14,739 nucleotides of DNA from an uncultured Prevotellaceae bacterium. GTDB lineage: Bacteria > Bacteroidota > Bacteroidia > Bacteroidales > Bacteroidaceae. Location: NCBI GenBank assembly GCA_945827465.1, contig CALZOH010000060.1:1-14739 (forward strand). Direction: 5' to 3'. How positions within the stretch are numbered: the first letter of the stretch is position 1; every line of letters begins with the position of its first letter. The notes under the pieces were generated by a model, which worked only from the letters and a program-made list of their open reading frames with translations, did not search any database and had not been told where the DNA came from. Below, one piece after another: positions 1-8,504 of this stretch. Both the position numbers and the translations under genes were made by a program.

Positions 1-23
1 AATGAACGTTTTGTGAAGACGGA

Positions 24-56
24 TTGGTGCGAAGAAGTTTTATTTAGGTATTTTCA
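24..56 (+). promoter_or_regulatory. Possible promoter of the dcw operon
   Basis: A TTGG at 24-27 is followed after 21 bases by TATTTTCA at 49-56. The Bacteroidetes primary sigma factor prefers TTTG near -33 and TAnnTTTG near -7, about 19-21 bases apart, so spacing fits but both elements are imperfect. Transcription would start near 61-64, directly before the direct repeats at 67-96. This is inference from motif and position only. Confidence 0.35.
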
Positions 57-66
57 AGAAAAAAGG

Positions 67-96
67 TGGGGAATTGTGGCGAATTGGTGAGAAATG
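67..96 (+). promoter_or_regulatory. Direct repeats, candidate MraZ operator
   Basis: Three tandem 10-base units are visible: TGGGGAATTG (67-76), TGGCGAATTG (77-86) and the more diverged GTGAGAAATG (87-96). The first two differ at one base. In E. coli MraZ represses its own operon by binding TGGGN repeats separated by 5 bases, which is the same 10-base period. The array sits 34 bases before the chosen mraZ start and just after a possible promoter, where a bound repressor would block initiation or early elongation. The sequence shows the repeats; MraZ binding is inferred. Confidence 0.6.
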
Positions 97-130
97 CGTA
101 CTTTTGCCAAAACATTTTTGTTGGGGAAAT

Positions 131-577
131 ATGCGATTCATCGGAACCATTCATGCAAAAGTAGACCAAAAAGGTAGGGCCTTTCTTCCTGCCGTGTTCC
201 GACGTGTGTTTTCCGAAGGAGAAGAGGAACGTCTGATTCTGCGCAAAGATCTCTTTGAGAATTGCCTGGTGATCTATCCGGAAAAGGTGTGGAATCAGCG
301 TTTGGATGAACTTCACGCCAAGTTGAGCGTGTGGAGTCGCGAGCAACAGCAGATGTTCCGCCAATTCGTAAGGGACGTGGAATGGCTGACGTTGGATGCG
401 AACGGCCGCTTTCTGATACCGAAACGCTATTTGAAAATGGCGGGCATCACGCAGGAAGTGGAGTTTATAGGCATGGACGAAACCATTGAGATATGGGCCA
501 AAGAGTCCTTGTCGATAACAGATGACCAAGAGACTTTGAACAAGCAATTAGAACAAATAATGACCGAACATGATTAA
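131..577 (+). CDS. mraZ: Transcriptional regulator MraZ
   Basis: MraZ is an AbrB-fold DNA-binding protein that forms ring oligomers and controls the dcw operon from its first gene. The 148-residue product has the two family repeats, each with its signature: DQKGRAFLP at residues 12-20 and DANGRFLIP at 89-97. The length matches the family (about 145-155). The ATG at 131 was chosen because the protein then begins MRFIGTIHAK, as expected for MraZ. The frame continues open to a TTG at 74, but that extension would run through the operator-like repeats and adds residues unlike the family. No clear Shine-Dalgarno sequence is present, as is common in Bacteroidetes. The 3' end overlaps rsmH by 8 bases, suggesting coupled translation. 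Confidence 0.95.
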   Translation: MRFIGTIHAKVDQKGRAFLPAVFRRVFSEGEEERLILRKDLFENCLVIYPEKVWNQRLDELHAKLSVWSREQQQMFRQFVRDVEWLTLDANGRFLIPKRYLKMAGITQEVEFIGMDETIEIWAKESLSITDDQETLNKQLEQIMTEHD

Positions 578-1496
578 GGACGCCGGTAGTTATCATATTC
601 CCGTACTTCTTCAAGAGTGTATCGACGGACTCTCCATCCGCCCGGACGGAGTATATGTAGACGTTACGTTTGGTGGAGGCGGTCATAGTCGTGCCATCTT
701 GTCGGCATTGGGTGAAAAAGGACACTTGTACGGTTTTGATCAGGATAGTGACGCCATCAATAATGTTCCGGTAGATTCCCGTTTCACGTTTGTGCATAGC
801 AATTTCCGTTATCTGAAAAACTGGATGCGCTATCATGGAGTGGAACAGTTGGACGGCTTGTTGGCCGACTTGGGTGTGTCAAGTCATCATTTCGATGAAG
901 CCGGTCGTGGTTTTTCGTTTCGACAAGACGGACCGCTCGATATGCGAATGAATCGTCAAGCATCCCTTTCAGCCAAGGACGTTATTCAGACTTACAATGA
1001 AAAACAGTTGGCGCAGATATTCTACCTCTATGGGGAATTGCGCAATGCGCGTCAGTTGGCTGCTGCCATTGTTCGGAATAGAAACATACAGCCCATCAAT
1101 ACCATCGACGACTTCATCAAGGTGGTGAATCCGCTGATGGGAAAAAGTCGCGAAAAGAAAGATCTGGCAAAAGTCTTTCAGGCATTACGCATTGAAGTGA
1201 ATCACGAACTCGAAGCCCTCTGCGAAATGCTTGGCTCAGCCATAGATTTATTAAAACCCGGCGGACGATTGGTGGTACTTACCTATCATTCGCTCGAAGA
1301 CCGTATCGTGAAGAACTTTATGCGAGCAGGCAATGTGGATGGTAAGGCTGATAAGGATTTCTATGGCAATTTGCTTAGCCCGTTGAAGCCGGTCAACAAC
1401 AAGGTGATATTGCCTGATGCAGCAGAAGAAGAACGTAATCCTCGCAGTCGCAGTGCAAAACTTCGTATCGCAGAACGACTAAATATTGAATCATGA
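570..1496 (+). CDS. rsmH: 16S rRNA (cytosine(1402)-N(4))-methyltransferase RsmH
   Basis: RsmH (MraW) uses S-adenosylmethionine to methylate N4 of C1402 in the 16S rRNA P-site region; it is cytoplasmic. The 308-residue length is normal. The SAM-binding loop is DVTFGGGGHS at residues 31-40, with the acidic residue of the next strand in GFDQDS (55-60). Further family signatures are LADLGVSSHHFD (98-109), FQALRIEVNHEL (203-214), HSLEDRIVKNF (240-250) and NPRSRSAKLR (290-299). The start overlaps the end of mraZ and the stop overlaps the next gene as ATGA, so the gene sits in a tightly coupled operon. Nothing in it looks damaged. Confidence 0.97.
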   Translation: MIKDAGSYHIPVLLQECIDGLSIRPDGVYVDVTFGGGGHSRAILSALGEKGHLYGFDQDSDAINNVPVDSRFTFVHSNFRYLKNWMRYHGVEQLDGLLADLGVSSHHFDEAGRGFSFRQDGPLDMRMNRQASLSAKDVIQTYNEKQLAQIFYLYGELRNARQLAAAIVRNRNIQPINTIDDFIKVVNPLMGKSREKKDLAKVFQALRIEVNHELEALCEMLGSAIDLLKPGGRLVVLTYHSLEDRIVKNFMRAGNVDGKADKDFYGNLLSPLKPVNNKVILPDAAEEERNPRSRSAKLRIAERLNIES

Positions 1497-2029
1497 AGGA
1501 AGATAGCAAGCGCAAACCGGGAATACACATCACCGATGGCGAACCGACTCCCTTGAATGAAGACCTTTTGGCGCCGGTTCCCGATGAGGAGGTAGATGAG
1601 GCCGAAGAGAAGAAGGATGAGCAAGCTGCTGTTGAAGAAGATCAGCAGAGCGGTGTTCAGAAAGTAATGGAGGCTCTATCTGATGATGACGATGAGCACG
1701 TCAGCATGTCGTTTGAGGCATTCCTGCGAGGCGACTTTTTTAATGCTGCCAATTTAAGACGTCATGTGCCTTTCTTCTTGATGGTGTTGGTGATGATCAT
1801 CTTGTATATCACCAATCGCTATAATTCGCAGCAAGCGATGATTCGCATTAATGAACTTAAAAAAGAATTGACGGAAATCAGATATGAATCGATGACACGA
1901 TCTTCACAACTCATGATGAGAACTCGCGAGAGTAAGATTGTGGAATACTTTCGTAACACCAGTGACAGCACACTGGGTATTGCTCCTCAACCTCCGTTTG
2001 TGATTCATCCAAAACAGCGTGAAAAATGA
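1493..2029 (+). CDS. ftsL: FtsL-like division protein with acidic N-terminal extension
   Basis: This is a bitopic membrane protein in the position where Bacteroidetes encode their FtsL-like divisome scaffold, between rsmH and ftsI. The 178 residues divide into a strongly acidic N-terminal cytoplasmic region (about 1-70, with a DDDDEH run at 64-69), a short amphipathic stretch with SFEAFLRGDFF (73-83), one membrane segment (about 92-107), and a periplasmic helix likely to form a coiled coil (111-150). A block resembling YESMTRSSQLMMRTRESKI (131-149) is, as I recall, typical of Bacteroidetes FtsL. FtsL normally partners FtsB and FtsQ and activates FtsW-FtsI. It overlaps both neighbours by 4 bases (ATGA). 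Sequence conservation is weak across FtsL families, so the call rests on topology, position and the C-terminal block. The acidic region makes it longer than the ~120 residues I expect in Bacteroides. Confidence 0.82.
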   Translation: MKEDSKRKPGIHITDGEPTPLNEDLLAPVPDEEVDEAEEKKDEQAAVEEDQQSGVQKVMEALSDDDDEHVSMSFEAFLRGDFFNAANLRRHVPFFLMVLVMIILYITNRYNSQQAMIRINELKKELTEIRYESMTRSSQLMMRTRESKIVEYFRNTSDSTLGIAPQPPFVIHPKQREK

Positions 2030-4380
2030 AGATATTCTCTAACAAATCTGTCATTGGTAGATACCATGTGATTGCTTTTGTCTTTTGTCTGATAGGAGTA
2101 GTCATTGTTTATCGTGCGATCCGCACCATGTTTGTGGAAGGCGACGTATGGAAGGCTGCCAGCGAAAAATTTGTAAAGGAGAATGTGAGCGTGAGTCCGC
2201 AGCGCGGCAATATATTTTCGGCCGATGGGCAGTTGCTGGCTACCTCATTGCCGGAATACAAAATCTATATGGATTTCCGTGTAAAGGAGAAAGATAGTCT
2301 GAGACAGATCGAACTTCAAAAAGAGCGCGATTCGCTGTTGAATGCCAAGATGGACAGTATTTGTATCGGACTTAATCGGATATTGCCGGGTAAAAGCGTC
2401 GGATGGTATCGTTCCCGCATTCAGAAAGGGCGGGAATTGCGCAACAAACATTGGTTGATTTATCCGTATCGAATCTCTTTCATCGATTATAAGGAGATAC
2501 AGAAACTTCCTTTCTTTAATTTGGGTAAGAACAGAAGCGGATTCCACCATGAGAGTTTTAACGAGATTAAGAAACCCTTTGGAACATTGGCTTCGCGAAC
2601 CATCGGTGATTTATATCCGGGTAAGGATTCGGCCCGTTCTGGATTGCAGTTGGCCTACGATACCTTGTTGAGAGGTAAGCCCGGTATCGTTCATCGTCAA
2701 AAAGTACTTAATACCTATTTGCCGTTTGAAGATGTGCCTCCTGTCAATGGCGCAGATTTAATTACTACCATTGACGTTAAAATGCAGGACTTCTGTGAAA
2801 AGGCAATTGTTGATCAGCTCAAAAAGGAAAATGGCGAAATAGGTACGGTTATTTTGATGGAAGTCAAGACCGGTGATGTGAAAGCCATTGTTAACATGAC
2901 TCGATGCAGTGACGGAGAGTATCGTGAAGTGAGAAATCAAGCTGTCAGCAACCTGATGGAACCAGGGTCGGTGTTTAAACCGATGTCTTTTATGGTGGCT
3001 TTCAATGACAACAAAATAAGTATGAATGATCACATTGATACGGGGGATGGTATCAAACTGATGTACGGTCGGAGAATGAAAGATCATAACTGGCATCGTG
3101 GCGGATATCAGGTCATCAGTGTTCCAGAATGTCTGGGGTACTCTTCTAATATTGGTGTGAGTGTATTGATTGACCGCAATTACCATGACCATCCCGAAAA
3201 ATTTGTGGATGGATTATATAAAATAGGAATAGCAGAAGATCTCCATTTGGATATTCCCGGATATACGCCACCTCGCATTCGGCGTCCAAAGAAAGATGGT
3301 AGCAATTGGTCGAAAACGGCTTTGGCATGGATGAGTATTGGTTATGAGACGCAAGTGCCGCCTATCAGCGTGCTTAATTTCTACAACGGCGTGGCTAACA
3401 ATGGACGAATGATGCGTCCGCGTTTTGTTACGGCAGCTATTCGTGACGGAGAGGTGATTCAAGAATATCCGCCACAGGTAATTCGAGAGCAGATGTGTTC
3501 TCCTCAAGCTCTCAAGAACATTCAAACTTGTTTGGAATGGGTCGTGAGCAAAGGTTTGGGTGGTAGAGCCGGCTCAAAGCATTTCAAAGTGTCGGGAAAA
3601 ACAGGAACTGCGCAAGTTTGGAATAAAGGTGGTTTCTCAAGGGATTATCTGGTTTCATTTGCCGGATATTTCCCATCAGATGCTCCGCTTTATAGTTGTA
3701 TCGTCTGCATTCAGAAACATGGATTACCAGCTTCAGGAGGAACCCAATGTGGCCCTGTGTTTAAGAAAATTGCGGAAATGGTGATGCTGAAGACCATGCA
3801 ACCGCAGCTGTCGATAGCGACAGATACGCTACATTCGCATCTGCCGCAGGTGAACAATGGAAACTTGGCTTATACGGCCAATGTGTTGAATCAACTGAAT
3901 TTGTTGCAAAACGGCGGAGAATTAGGTTTCTCTTCGGAAAAAATCAGTTGGGGGCACTCAGAACCGGATGGCCAGCGTTTGAAACTGGTAGGTGATACGT
4001 TGTCGGCAAAGATTGTGCCTGATCTTAAAGGCATGGGAGCGCGTGACGCTCTCTTCCTGTTGGAGAAGTTGGGCCTTCGTGTTAAACTGAATGGCGTAGG
4101 AAATGTGGTGAATCAAAGTCTGCCAAAAGGGCATATTGTTCGGGCGGGCGAGTTGATAGTTCTGCAGTTGAAAATGAACAATGAATCGGTGAAGAAAAAG
4201 CTGGTGATCATGGCAAAAGATACGTTGCAAACAACTGCTCTTCCGGTAGCAATGCCAACAGGAGTAGCTCATAAAACCGATCTCAACCAGGCTTCGGAAA
4301 ATAATAGCTCTCAAAAGGCAAATGCGGCGAAGCCGAATCAGAGTAAGAATCAGTCGGGCGCTAAGTCCAAAAAGTTATAA
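2026..4380 (+). CDS. ftsI: Septal peptidoglycan transpeptidase FtsI (PBP3) with PASTA domain
   Basis: This is a class B penicillin-binding protein that cross-links septal peptidoglycan in the periplasm, working with FtsW. From the N-terminus: a short cytoplasmic tail, one membrane anchor (about 13-30), a dimerisation/pedestal region starting with SPQRGNIFSADG (57-68), then the transpeptidase domain. The three active-site motifs are intact: SVFK (nucleophile Ser315, Lys318), SSN (373-375) and KTGT (525-528). A PASTA domain follows at about 660-716, beginning KIVPDLKGMG. The last ~60 residues (about 725-784) form an Asn/Ser/Lys/Ala-rich tail with no evident fold. At 784 residues it is longer than E. 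coli FtsI (588), because of PASTA and the tail. The start overlaps the ftsL-like gene by 4 bases. Confidence 0.95.
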   Translation: MKIFSNKSVIGRYHVIAFVFCLIGVVIVYRAIRTMFVEGDVWKAASEKFVKENVSVSPQRGNIFSADGQLLATSLPEYKIYMDFRVKEKDSLRQIELQKERDSLLNAKMDSICIGLNRILPGKSVGWYRSRIQKGRELRNKHWLIYPYRISFIDYKEIQKLPFFNLGKNRSGFHHESFNEIKKPFGTLASRTIGDLYPGKDSARSGLQLAYDTLLRGKPGIVHRQKVLNTYLPFEDVPPVNGADLITTIDVKMQDFCEKAIVDQLKKENGEIGTVILMEVKTGDVKAIVNMTRCSDGEYREVRNQAVSNLMEPGSVFKPMSFMVAFNDNKISMNDHIDTGDGIKLMYGRRMKDHNWHRGGYQVISVPECLGYSSNIGVSVLIDRNYHDHPEKFVDGLYKIGIAEDLHLDIPGYTPPRIRRPKKDGSNWSKTALAWMSIGYETQVPPISVLNFYNGVANNGRMMRPRFVTAAIRDGEVIQEYPPQVIREQMCSPQALKNIQTCLEWVVSKGLGGRAGSKHFKVSGKTGTAQVWNKGGFSRDYLVSFAGYFPSDAPLYSCIVCIQKHGLPASGGTQCGPVFKKIAEMVMLKTMQPQLSIATDTLHSHLPQVNNGNLAYTANVLNQLNLLQNGGELGFSSEKISWGHSEPDGQRLKLVGDTLSAKIVPDLKGMGARDALFLLEKLGLRVKLNGVGNVVNQSLPKGHIVRAGELIVLQLKMNNESVKKKLVIMAKDTLQTTALPVAMPTGVAHKTDLNQASENNSSQKANAAKPNQSKNQSGAKSKKL

Positions 4381-4398
4381 TCATTCATATTTATACCT

Positions 4399-5850
4399 AT
4401 GAAACTGTCAGAGGTTCTCAAAAACATTGTTATTCTCGAGTCTGTTGGCAAAACTGACATTGAAATTTGTGGCATACAAATTGATTCTCGTAAAATTGAA
4501 GCCGGCCATCTCTTTATAGCCGTATGTGGTACGCAAGCCGATGGTCATCAATATATCGGAAAAGCCATTGCTCAGGGAGCAACGGCCGTTGTATGTCAAC
4601 AATTGCCCGAAGATTTACCTGCGGGAGTGACTTTTATCCGAATTGAGGATACGGAAGATGCTACCGGCAAGATAGCTACTCAATTCTATGGCAATCCTTC
4701 CACTCAATTAAAATTGGTCGGAGTGACGGGAACCAACGGTAAAACTACCATTGCCACACTTCTTTATGAAATATTTACGGCGTTTGGAAATAAATGCGGC
4801 TTGTGTTCTACCGTGTGCAATTACATTGGCGAGAGAGCTATTGCGGCCGATCATACTACGCCTGATGCTATCACGCTGAACCAATTGCTGTCGCAGATGG
4901 TGAAAGAGGGTTGTCAGTATGCTTTTATGGAATGCAGTTCGCATGCCATTCATCAGAAACGCATTGGCGGTCTCCGCTTTGAAGGAGGAATCTTTACCAA
5001 TTTGACACGTGACCATTTGGATTATCACAAAACTTTCGAGAATTATCGTGATGCCAAGAAAGCGTTTTTTGATGGTCTTGACAAATCGGCTTTTGCTATT
5101 ACGAACCTGGATGATAAGAACGGCTTGTTTATGACGCAGAATACGTCAGCTACAGTGAAAACGTATTCACAAACAAGGATGGCGGACTTTCATGCGAAAA
5201 TCACGGAAATGACATTTGAGGGGATGGAATTGAACGTTAATGGTCAGGATGTTTATGTTCCATTGGTTGGAAAATTTAATGTTTCCAATTTATTGGCCAT
5301 CTTCGGGGCAGCTGTAATGTTGGGCAAGGAACCGACAGAGGTGTTAACCGTCTTGAGTAGCGTCCGTTCAGTATCGGGACGATTTGAAGCATTACGTTCG
5401 CCCAAGGGATTTACCGCTATCGTTGACTACGCACATACGCCGGACGCATTGGTCAATGTGTTGAATGCTATTGATGAGATTCTCTGTCATCGTGGTGAGG
5501 TTATCACTGTTTGTGGCGCGGGTGGTAACCGTGACAAAGGGAAGCGCCCCTTAATGGCACACGAGGCCGCTCGATTAAGCGATAAGGTAATTATCACCAG
5601 CGATAATCCGCGTTTTGAAGAGCCTCAGGACATCATCAATGATATGTTGGCGGGTATTACAGATGAAGAACGCGGTAAGGTGCTATCTATTGTTGACCGA
5701 AAAGAGGCCATTCGTACGGCTTGTATGTTGGCCAAGAAAGGTGATGTGATTCTGGTAGCCGGAAAAGGACACGAAAATTATCAAGAAATTAAAGGTGTCA
5801 AGCATCATTTTGATGACAAAGAAGTGTTGCTCGAAATCTTTCAAGAATAA
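4399..5850 (+). CDS. murE: UDP-MurNAc-tripeptide synthetase MurE (meso-DAP adding)
   Basis: MurE is the cytoplasmic ATP-dependent ligase that adds the third residue to UDP-MurNAc-L-Ala-D-Glu. The 483 residues show the Mur ligase order: an N-terminal UDP-binding domain; the ATP loop TGTNGKTT (110-117); DHTTPDA (151-157); CSSHAIHQKR (179-188); TRDHLDYH (203-210); and the DAK lysine (Lys220) expected to be carbamylated. The C-terminal domain has VDYAHTPDA (342-350) and GAGGNRDKGKRP (373-384). The motif DNPR (402-405) is the known signature of meso-diaminopimelate-specific enzymes; lysine-adding MurE differs there. The organism therefore most likely has DAP-type wall, as expected for Gram-negative Bacteroidales. 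It starts 18 bases after ftsI and is followed by a 28-base gap before mraY. Confidence 0.97.
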   Translation: MKLSEVLKNIVILESVGKTDIEICGIQIDSRKIEAGHLFIAVCGTQADGHQYIGKAIAQGATAVVCQQLPEDLPAGVTFIRIEDTEDATGKIATQFYGNPSTQLKLVGVTGTNGKTTIATLLYEIFTAFGNKCGLCSTVCNYIGERAIAADHTTPDAITLNQLLSQMVKEGCQYAFMECSSHAIHQKRIGGLRFEGGIFTNLTRDHLDYHKTFENYRDAKKAFFDGLDKSAFAITNLDDKNGLFMTQNTSATVKTYSQTRMADFHAKITEMTFEGMELNVNGQDVYVPLVGKFNVSNLLAIFGAAVMLGKEPTEVLTVLSSVRSVSGRFEALRSPKGFTAIVDYAHTPDALVNVLNAIDEILCHRGEVITVCGAGGNRDKGKRPLMAHEAARLSDKVIITSDNPRFEEPQDIINDMLAGITDEERGKVLSIVDRKEAIRTACMLAKKGDVILVAGKGHENYQEIKGVKHHFDDKEVLLEIFQE

Positions 5851-5878
5851 AAGTCTTTAAACATTACGTTAATTAGGC

Positions 5879-7150
5879 ATGCTCTACTATTTCTTTCGAT
5901 TCTTAGATCAGTTTGGTATTCCGGGTTCAGGAATGTGGACCTACATATCCTTCCGTTCGTTGTTGGCGTTGATTTTTGCGCTGGCTATTTCGGCATGGTT
6001 CGGAGGGCATTTTATCCGTTATATGAAAAGGCACAATATTACCGAGACTCAACGCGATGCATCCATCGACCCGTATGGAGTGAACAAAGTAGGCGTTCCT
6101 TCGATGGGAGGCATTATTATTATTGTGTCTATGCTGGTTCCAATATTACTTTTTGGTCGACTGAGAAACATTTATCTGATCCTGATGATTGTTACAACCC
6201 TTTGGTTGGCTGTTTTGGGATTTGCTGATGACTATATCAAGATATTCAAGAAGAAAAAAGACGGGCTTCATCCCAAAATTAAACTGCTTGGACAGATGGG
6301 ACTTGGACTCTGTATAGGACTGACATTGTACTTTAGTCCGGATGCGGTTATTCGTGAAAATGTTGAGATTAGAAAGAATGGAGAAGTGACCAACGTGATT
6401 CATAAAACCGATCCGGTAAAATCAACGAAGACAACCATCCCATTTTTTAAAGGAAATAATTTGGATTATAGCGAAGTGATGGGATTCCTTGGCGAATACA
6501 AAACGGTAGGAGGATGGATATTGTTTGTCATTATGACCGTCATCGTGGTGATGGCAGTGTCTAATGGGGCCAATCTTAACGATGGTATGGACGGTATGGC
6601 GGCGGGTAATTCTGCCATTATAGGTATGGCTCTTGGTGTGTTGGCTTATGTGTCCAGCCATATTGAATATGCCGGTTATCTGAACATTATGTATATACCG
6701 GAGTCGCAGGAATTGGTGGTGTTTATCTGTGCCTTTGTAGGTGCGCTCATTGGATTCCTTTGGTACAATGCCTATCCGGCCCAAATCTTTATGGGCGACA
6801 CCGGAAGTCTTACCATTGGAGGAATTATCGGTGTGCTGGCCATCATTATTCATAAAGAGTTGATGCTTCCATTGCTTTGTGGCATATTCTTTGTGGAGAG
6901 CCTTAGTGTTATTCTCCAGGTGGAATACTTTAAATGGGGAAAGCGTCGAGGCGTGAAACAACGTTTGTTTAAACGAACGCCCATTCATGATAACTTCAGG
7001 GTGTTGCCCTCGCAGTTGGATCCTGAGTCAACCTACAAATTCAAGAACTGGCCTCGTGGGGTATGGCATGAGTCAAAAGTGACGGTACGTTTTTGGATCG
7101 TTACGATTATATTGGCTGTGGCTACTATTATTACATTAAAAATCAGATAG
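5879..7150 (+). CDS. mraY: Phospho-MurNAc-pentapeptide transferase MraY
   Basis: MraY is a polytopic inner-membrane enzyme that transfers phospho-MurNAc-pentapeptide from UDP to undecaprenyl phosphate, making lipid I. The 423 residues contain about ten hydrophobic segments and the catalytic motifs FADDY (115-119, the Asp pair), NLNDGMDGMAAG (232-243) and FMGDTGSLTIGG (304-315, with Asp307). The protein is longer than E. coli MraY (360) because of an extra polar section around residues 153-205, which I recall as usual in Bacteroidetes. The loop corresponding to the E. coli HHH motif reads TPIHDNFR (367-374), so only the first histidine remains. The enzyme otherwise looks complete. It sits between murE and murD with short gaps, in keeping with one precursor pathway. 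Confidence 0.96.
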   Translation: MLYYFFRFLDQFGIPGSGMWTYISFRSLLALIFALAISAWFGGHFIRYMKRHNITETQRDASIDPYGVNKVGVPSMGGIIIIVSMLVPILLFGRLRNIYLILMIVTTLWLAVLGFADDYIKIFKKKKDGLHPKIKLLGQMGLGLCIGLTLYFSPDAVIRENVEIRKNGEVTNVIHKTDPVKSTKTTIPFFKGNNLDYSEVMGFLGEYKTVGGWILFVIMTVIVVMAVSNGANLNDGMDGMAAGNSAIIGMALGVLAYVSSHIEYAGYLNIMYIPESQELVVFICAFVGALIGFLWYNAYPAQIFMGDTGSLTIGGIIGVLAIIIHKELMLPLLCGIFFVESLSVILQVEYFKWGKRRGVKQRLFKRTPIHDNFRVLPSQLDPESTYKFKNWPRGVWHESKVTVRFWIVTIILAVATIITLKIR

Positions 7151-7155
7151 GGTAA

Positions 7156-8499
7156 ATGAATATTAATATGAGTAGAATCGTTGTTTTAGGTGGAGGCGAA
7201 AGTGGAGTAGGTGCTGCTGTTCTTGCGCAAAAAAAAGGATTTGATGTATTCCTGTCAGACGCCGGACAGATCAAGCATCATTACCAAGAGATGCTCAATC
7301 AATATGGTATTGAATGGGAAGACGGAGGGCATACAGCAGAACTGGTTCTTAATGCCCATGAAATAATTAAAAGTCCGGGTATCCCAGATGATGCACCTAT
7401 GATAATAGCCTGCAAAGAAAAGGGGATACCCATCATTAGCGAGATAGAATTTGCTGCCCGTTATACAAATGCTAAAATGATTTGCATTACAGGAAGCAAT
7501 GGGAAGACCACCACCACCTCGCTCACATATCATATTTTCAAAGCGGCGGGTTATAATGTCGGTTTGGCCGGTAATATTGGTAGAAGTTTGGCCTTGCAAG
7601 TAGCTGAAGAGAACTATGATTATTATGTCATAGAATTAAGTTCTTTCCAACTTGATAATATGTATGACTTTAGGGCTAATGTGGCAGTTTTGTTGAACAT
7701 TACACCTGACCATCTGGACCGATATAACTATAATATGCAGAACTACGTGGATGCCAAGATGCGTATTCTTCGCAATCAAACAAAAGATGATGCTTTTGTC
7801 TATTGGCAGGATGATCCCATCATTACTCGAGAGTTGGAAAAGTACCAGATTGAGAGCCGACTTTGCCCTTTCTCGGAAATCAAAAAGAATGGCGCTATTG
7901 CCTATATCGATGACGGGCATTATGAGATAGAGTATCCAACTCCAATTAATATGGAGGAAGAAGAATTGGCTCTTACAGGTCGTCACAATATCTACAACCA
8001 ATTGGCTGCCGGTATTTCTGCTAATATTATGGGCGTTGACGGAAAAGTGATTGTTGAAAGTCTTAAAAGTTTTAAGGGTGTTGAACATCGCTTAGAAAAA
8101 GTGGCAAAGGTAAAAGGTGTTCAGTATATCAATGACTCGAAAGCAACGAATGTGAATGCCTGTTACTTTGCATTGGAGAGTATGAAGACGCCCACCGTCT
8201 TGATTCTCGGTGGTAAGGATAAGGGTAACGATTATGAGGAGATTCGAGAATTGGTGAAAACCAAGTGCAGAGCTTTGGTCTACCTTGGCGCAGATAATAA
8301 AAAACTGCATGATTTCTTTGACCCTCTCGGTTTGCCGGTAGCCGATACCCACAGCATGGCTGATTGCGTGCAGGCATGCTATGATTTTGCACAAGTCGGA
8401 GATACGGTATTGTTAAGTCCTTGCTGTGCCAGCTTCGACCTTTTTAAGAATATGGAAGATCGTGGAGAACAATTCAAAGAATTAGTCAGAAAGCTATAA
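7156..8499 (+). CDS. murD: UDP-MurNAc-L-Ala:D-Glu ligase MurD
   Basis: MurD is a cytoplasmic ATP-dependent ligase that adds D-glutamate to UDP-MurNAc-L-alanine. Domain 1 is a Rossmann-like fold starting IVVLGGGESG (8-17). The KSPGIP motif follows at 72-77. The central domain has the ATP loop TGSNGKTT (112-119), ELSSFQLD (160-167), TPDHLDRY (183-190) and Lys201 in VDAKMR, the lysine expected to be carbamylated. The C-terminal domain has NDSKATN, GGKDKGNDY and a final LSPCCASFDLFKNMEDRG block, all typical of the family. Two ATG codons are possible, at 7156 and 7168. The second gives MSRIVVLGG, closer to family starts; the first is kept as the longer form, with a 5-base gap from mraY. Length (447 or 443) is normal. 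Confidence 0.96.
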   Translation: MNINMSRIVVLGGGESGVGAAVLAQKKGFDVFLSDAGQIKHHYQEMLNQYGIEWEDGGHTAELVLNAHEIIKSPGIPDDAPMIIACKEKGIPIISEIEFAARYTNAKMICITGSNGKTTTTSLTYHIFKAAGYNVGLAGNIGRSLALQVAEENYDYYVIELSSFQLDNMYDFRANVAVLLNITPDHLDRYNYNMQNYVDAKMRILRNQTKDDAFVYWQDDPIITRELEKYQIESRLCPFSEIKKNGAIAYIDDGHYEIEYPTPINMEEEELALTGRHNIYNQLAAGISANIMGVDGKVIVESLKSFKGVEHRLEKVAKVKGVQYINDSKATNVNACYFALESMKTPTVLILGGKDKGNDYEEIRELVKTKCRALVYLGADNKKLHDFFDPLGLPVADTHSMADCVQACYDFAQVGDTVLLSPCCASFDLFKNMEDRGEQFKELVRKL

Positions 8500-8504
8500 T
8501 CTTT

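Noticed and set aside
74..130. 19-residue N-terminal extension of MraZ from a TTG codon
   Set aside because: It would code through the operator-like repeats, and family members start at the MRFIGTIHAK-type segment, so the ATG at 131 is preferred.
44..547. Minus-strand frame of 167 codons opposite mraZ
   Set aside because: It mirrors the coding frame of mraZ and shows no family features.
6422..6988. 188-codon minus-strand frame opposite mraY
   Set aside because: His/Asn/Lys-rich shadow of a membrane protein gene.
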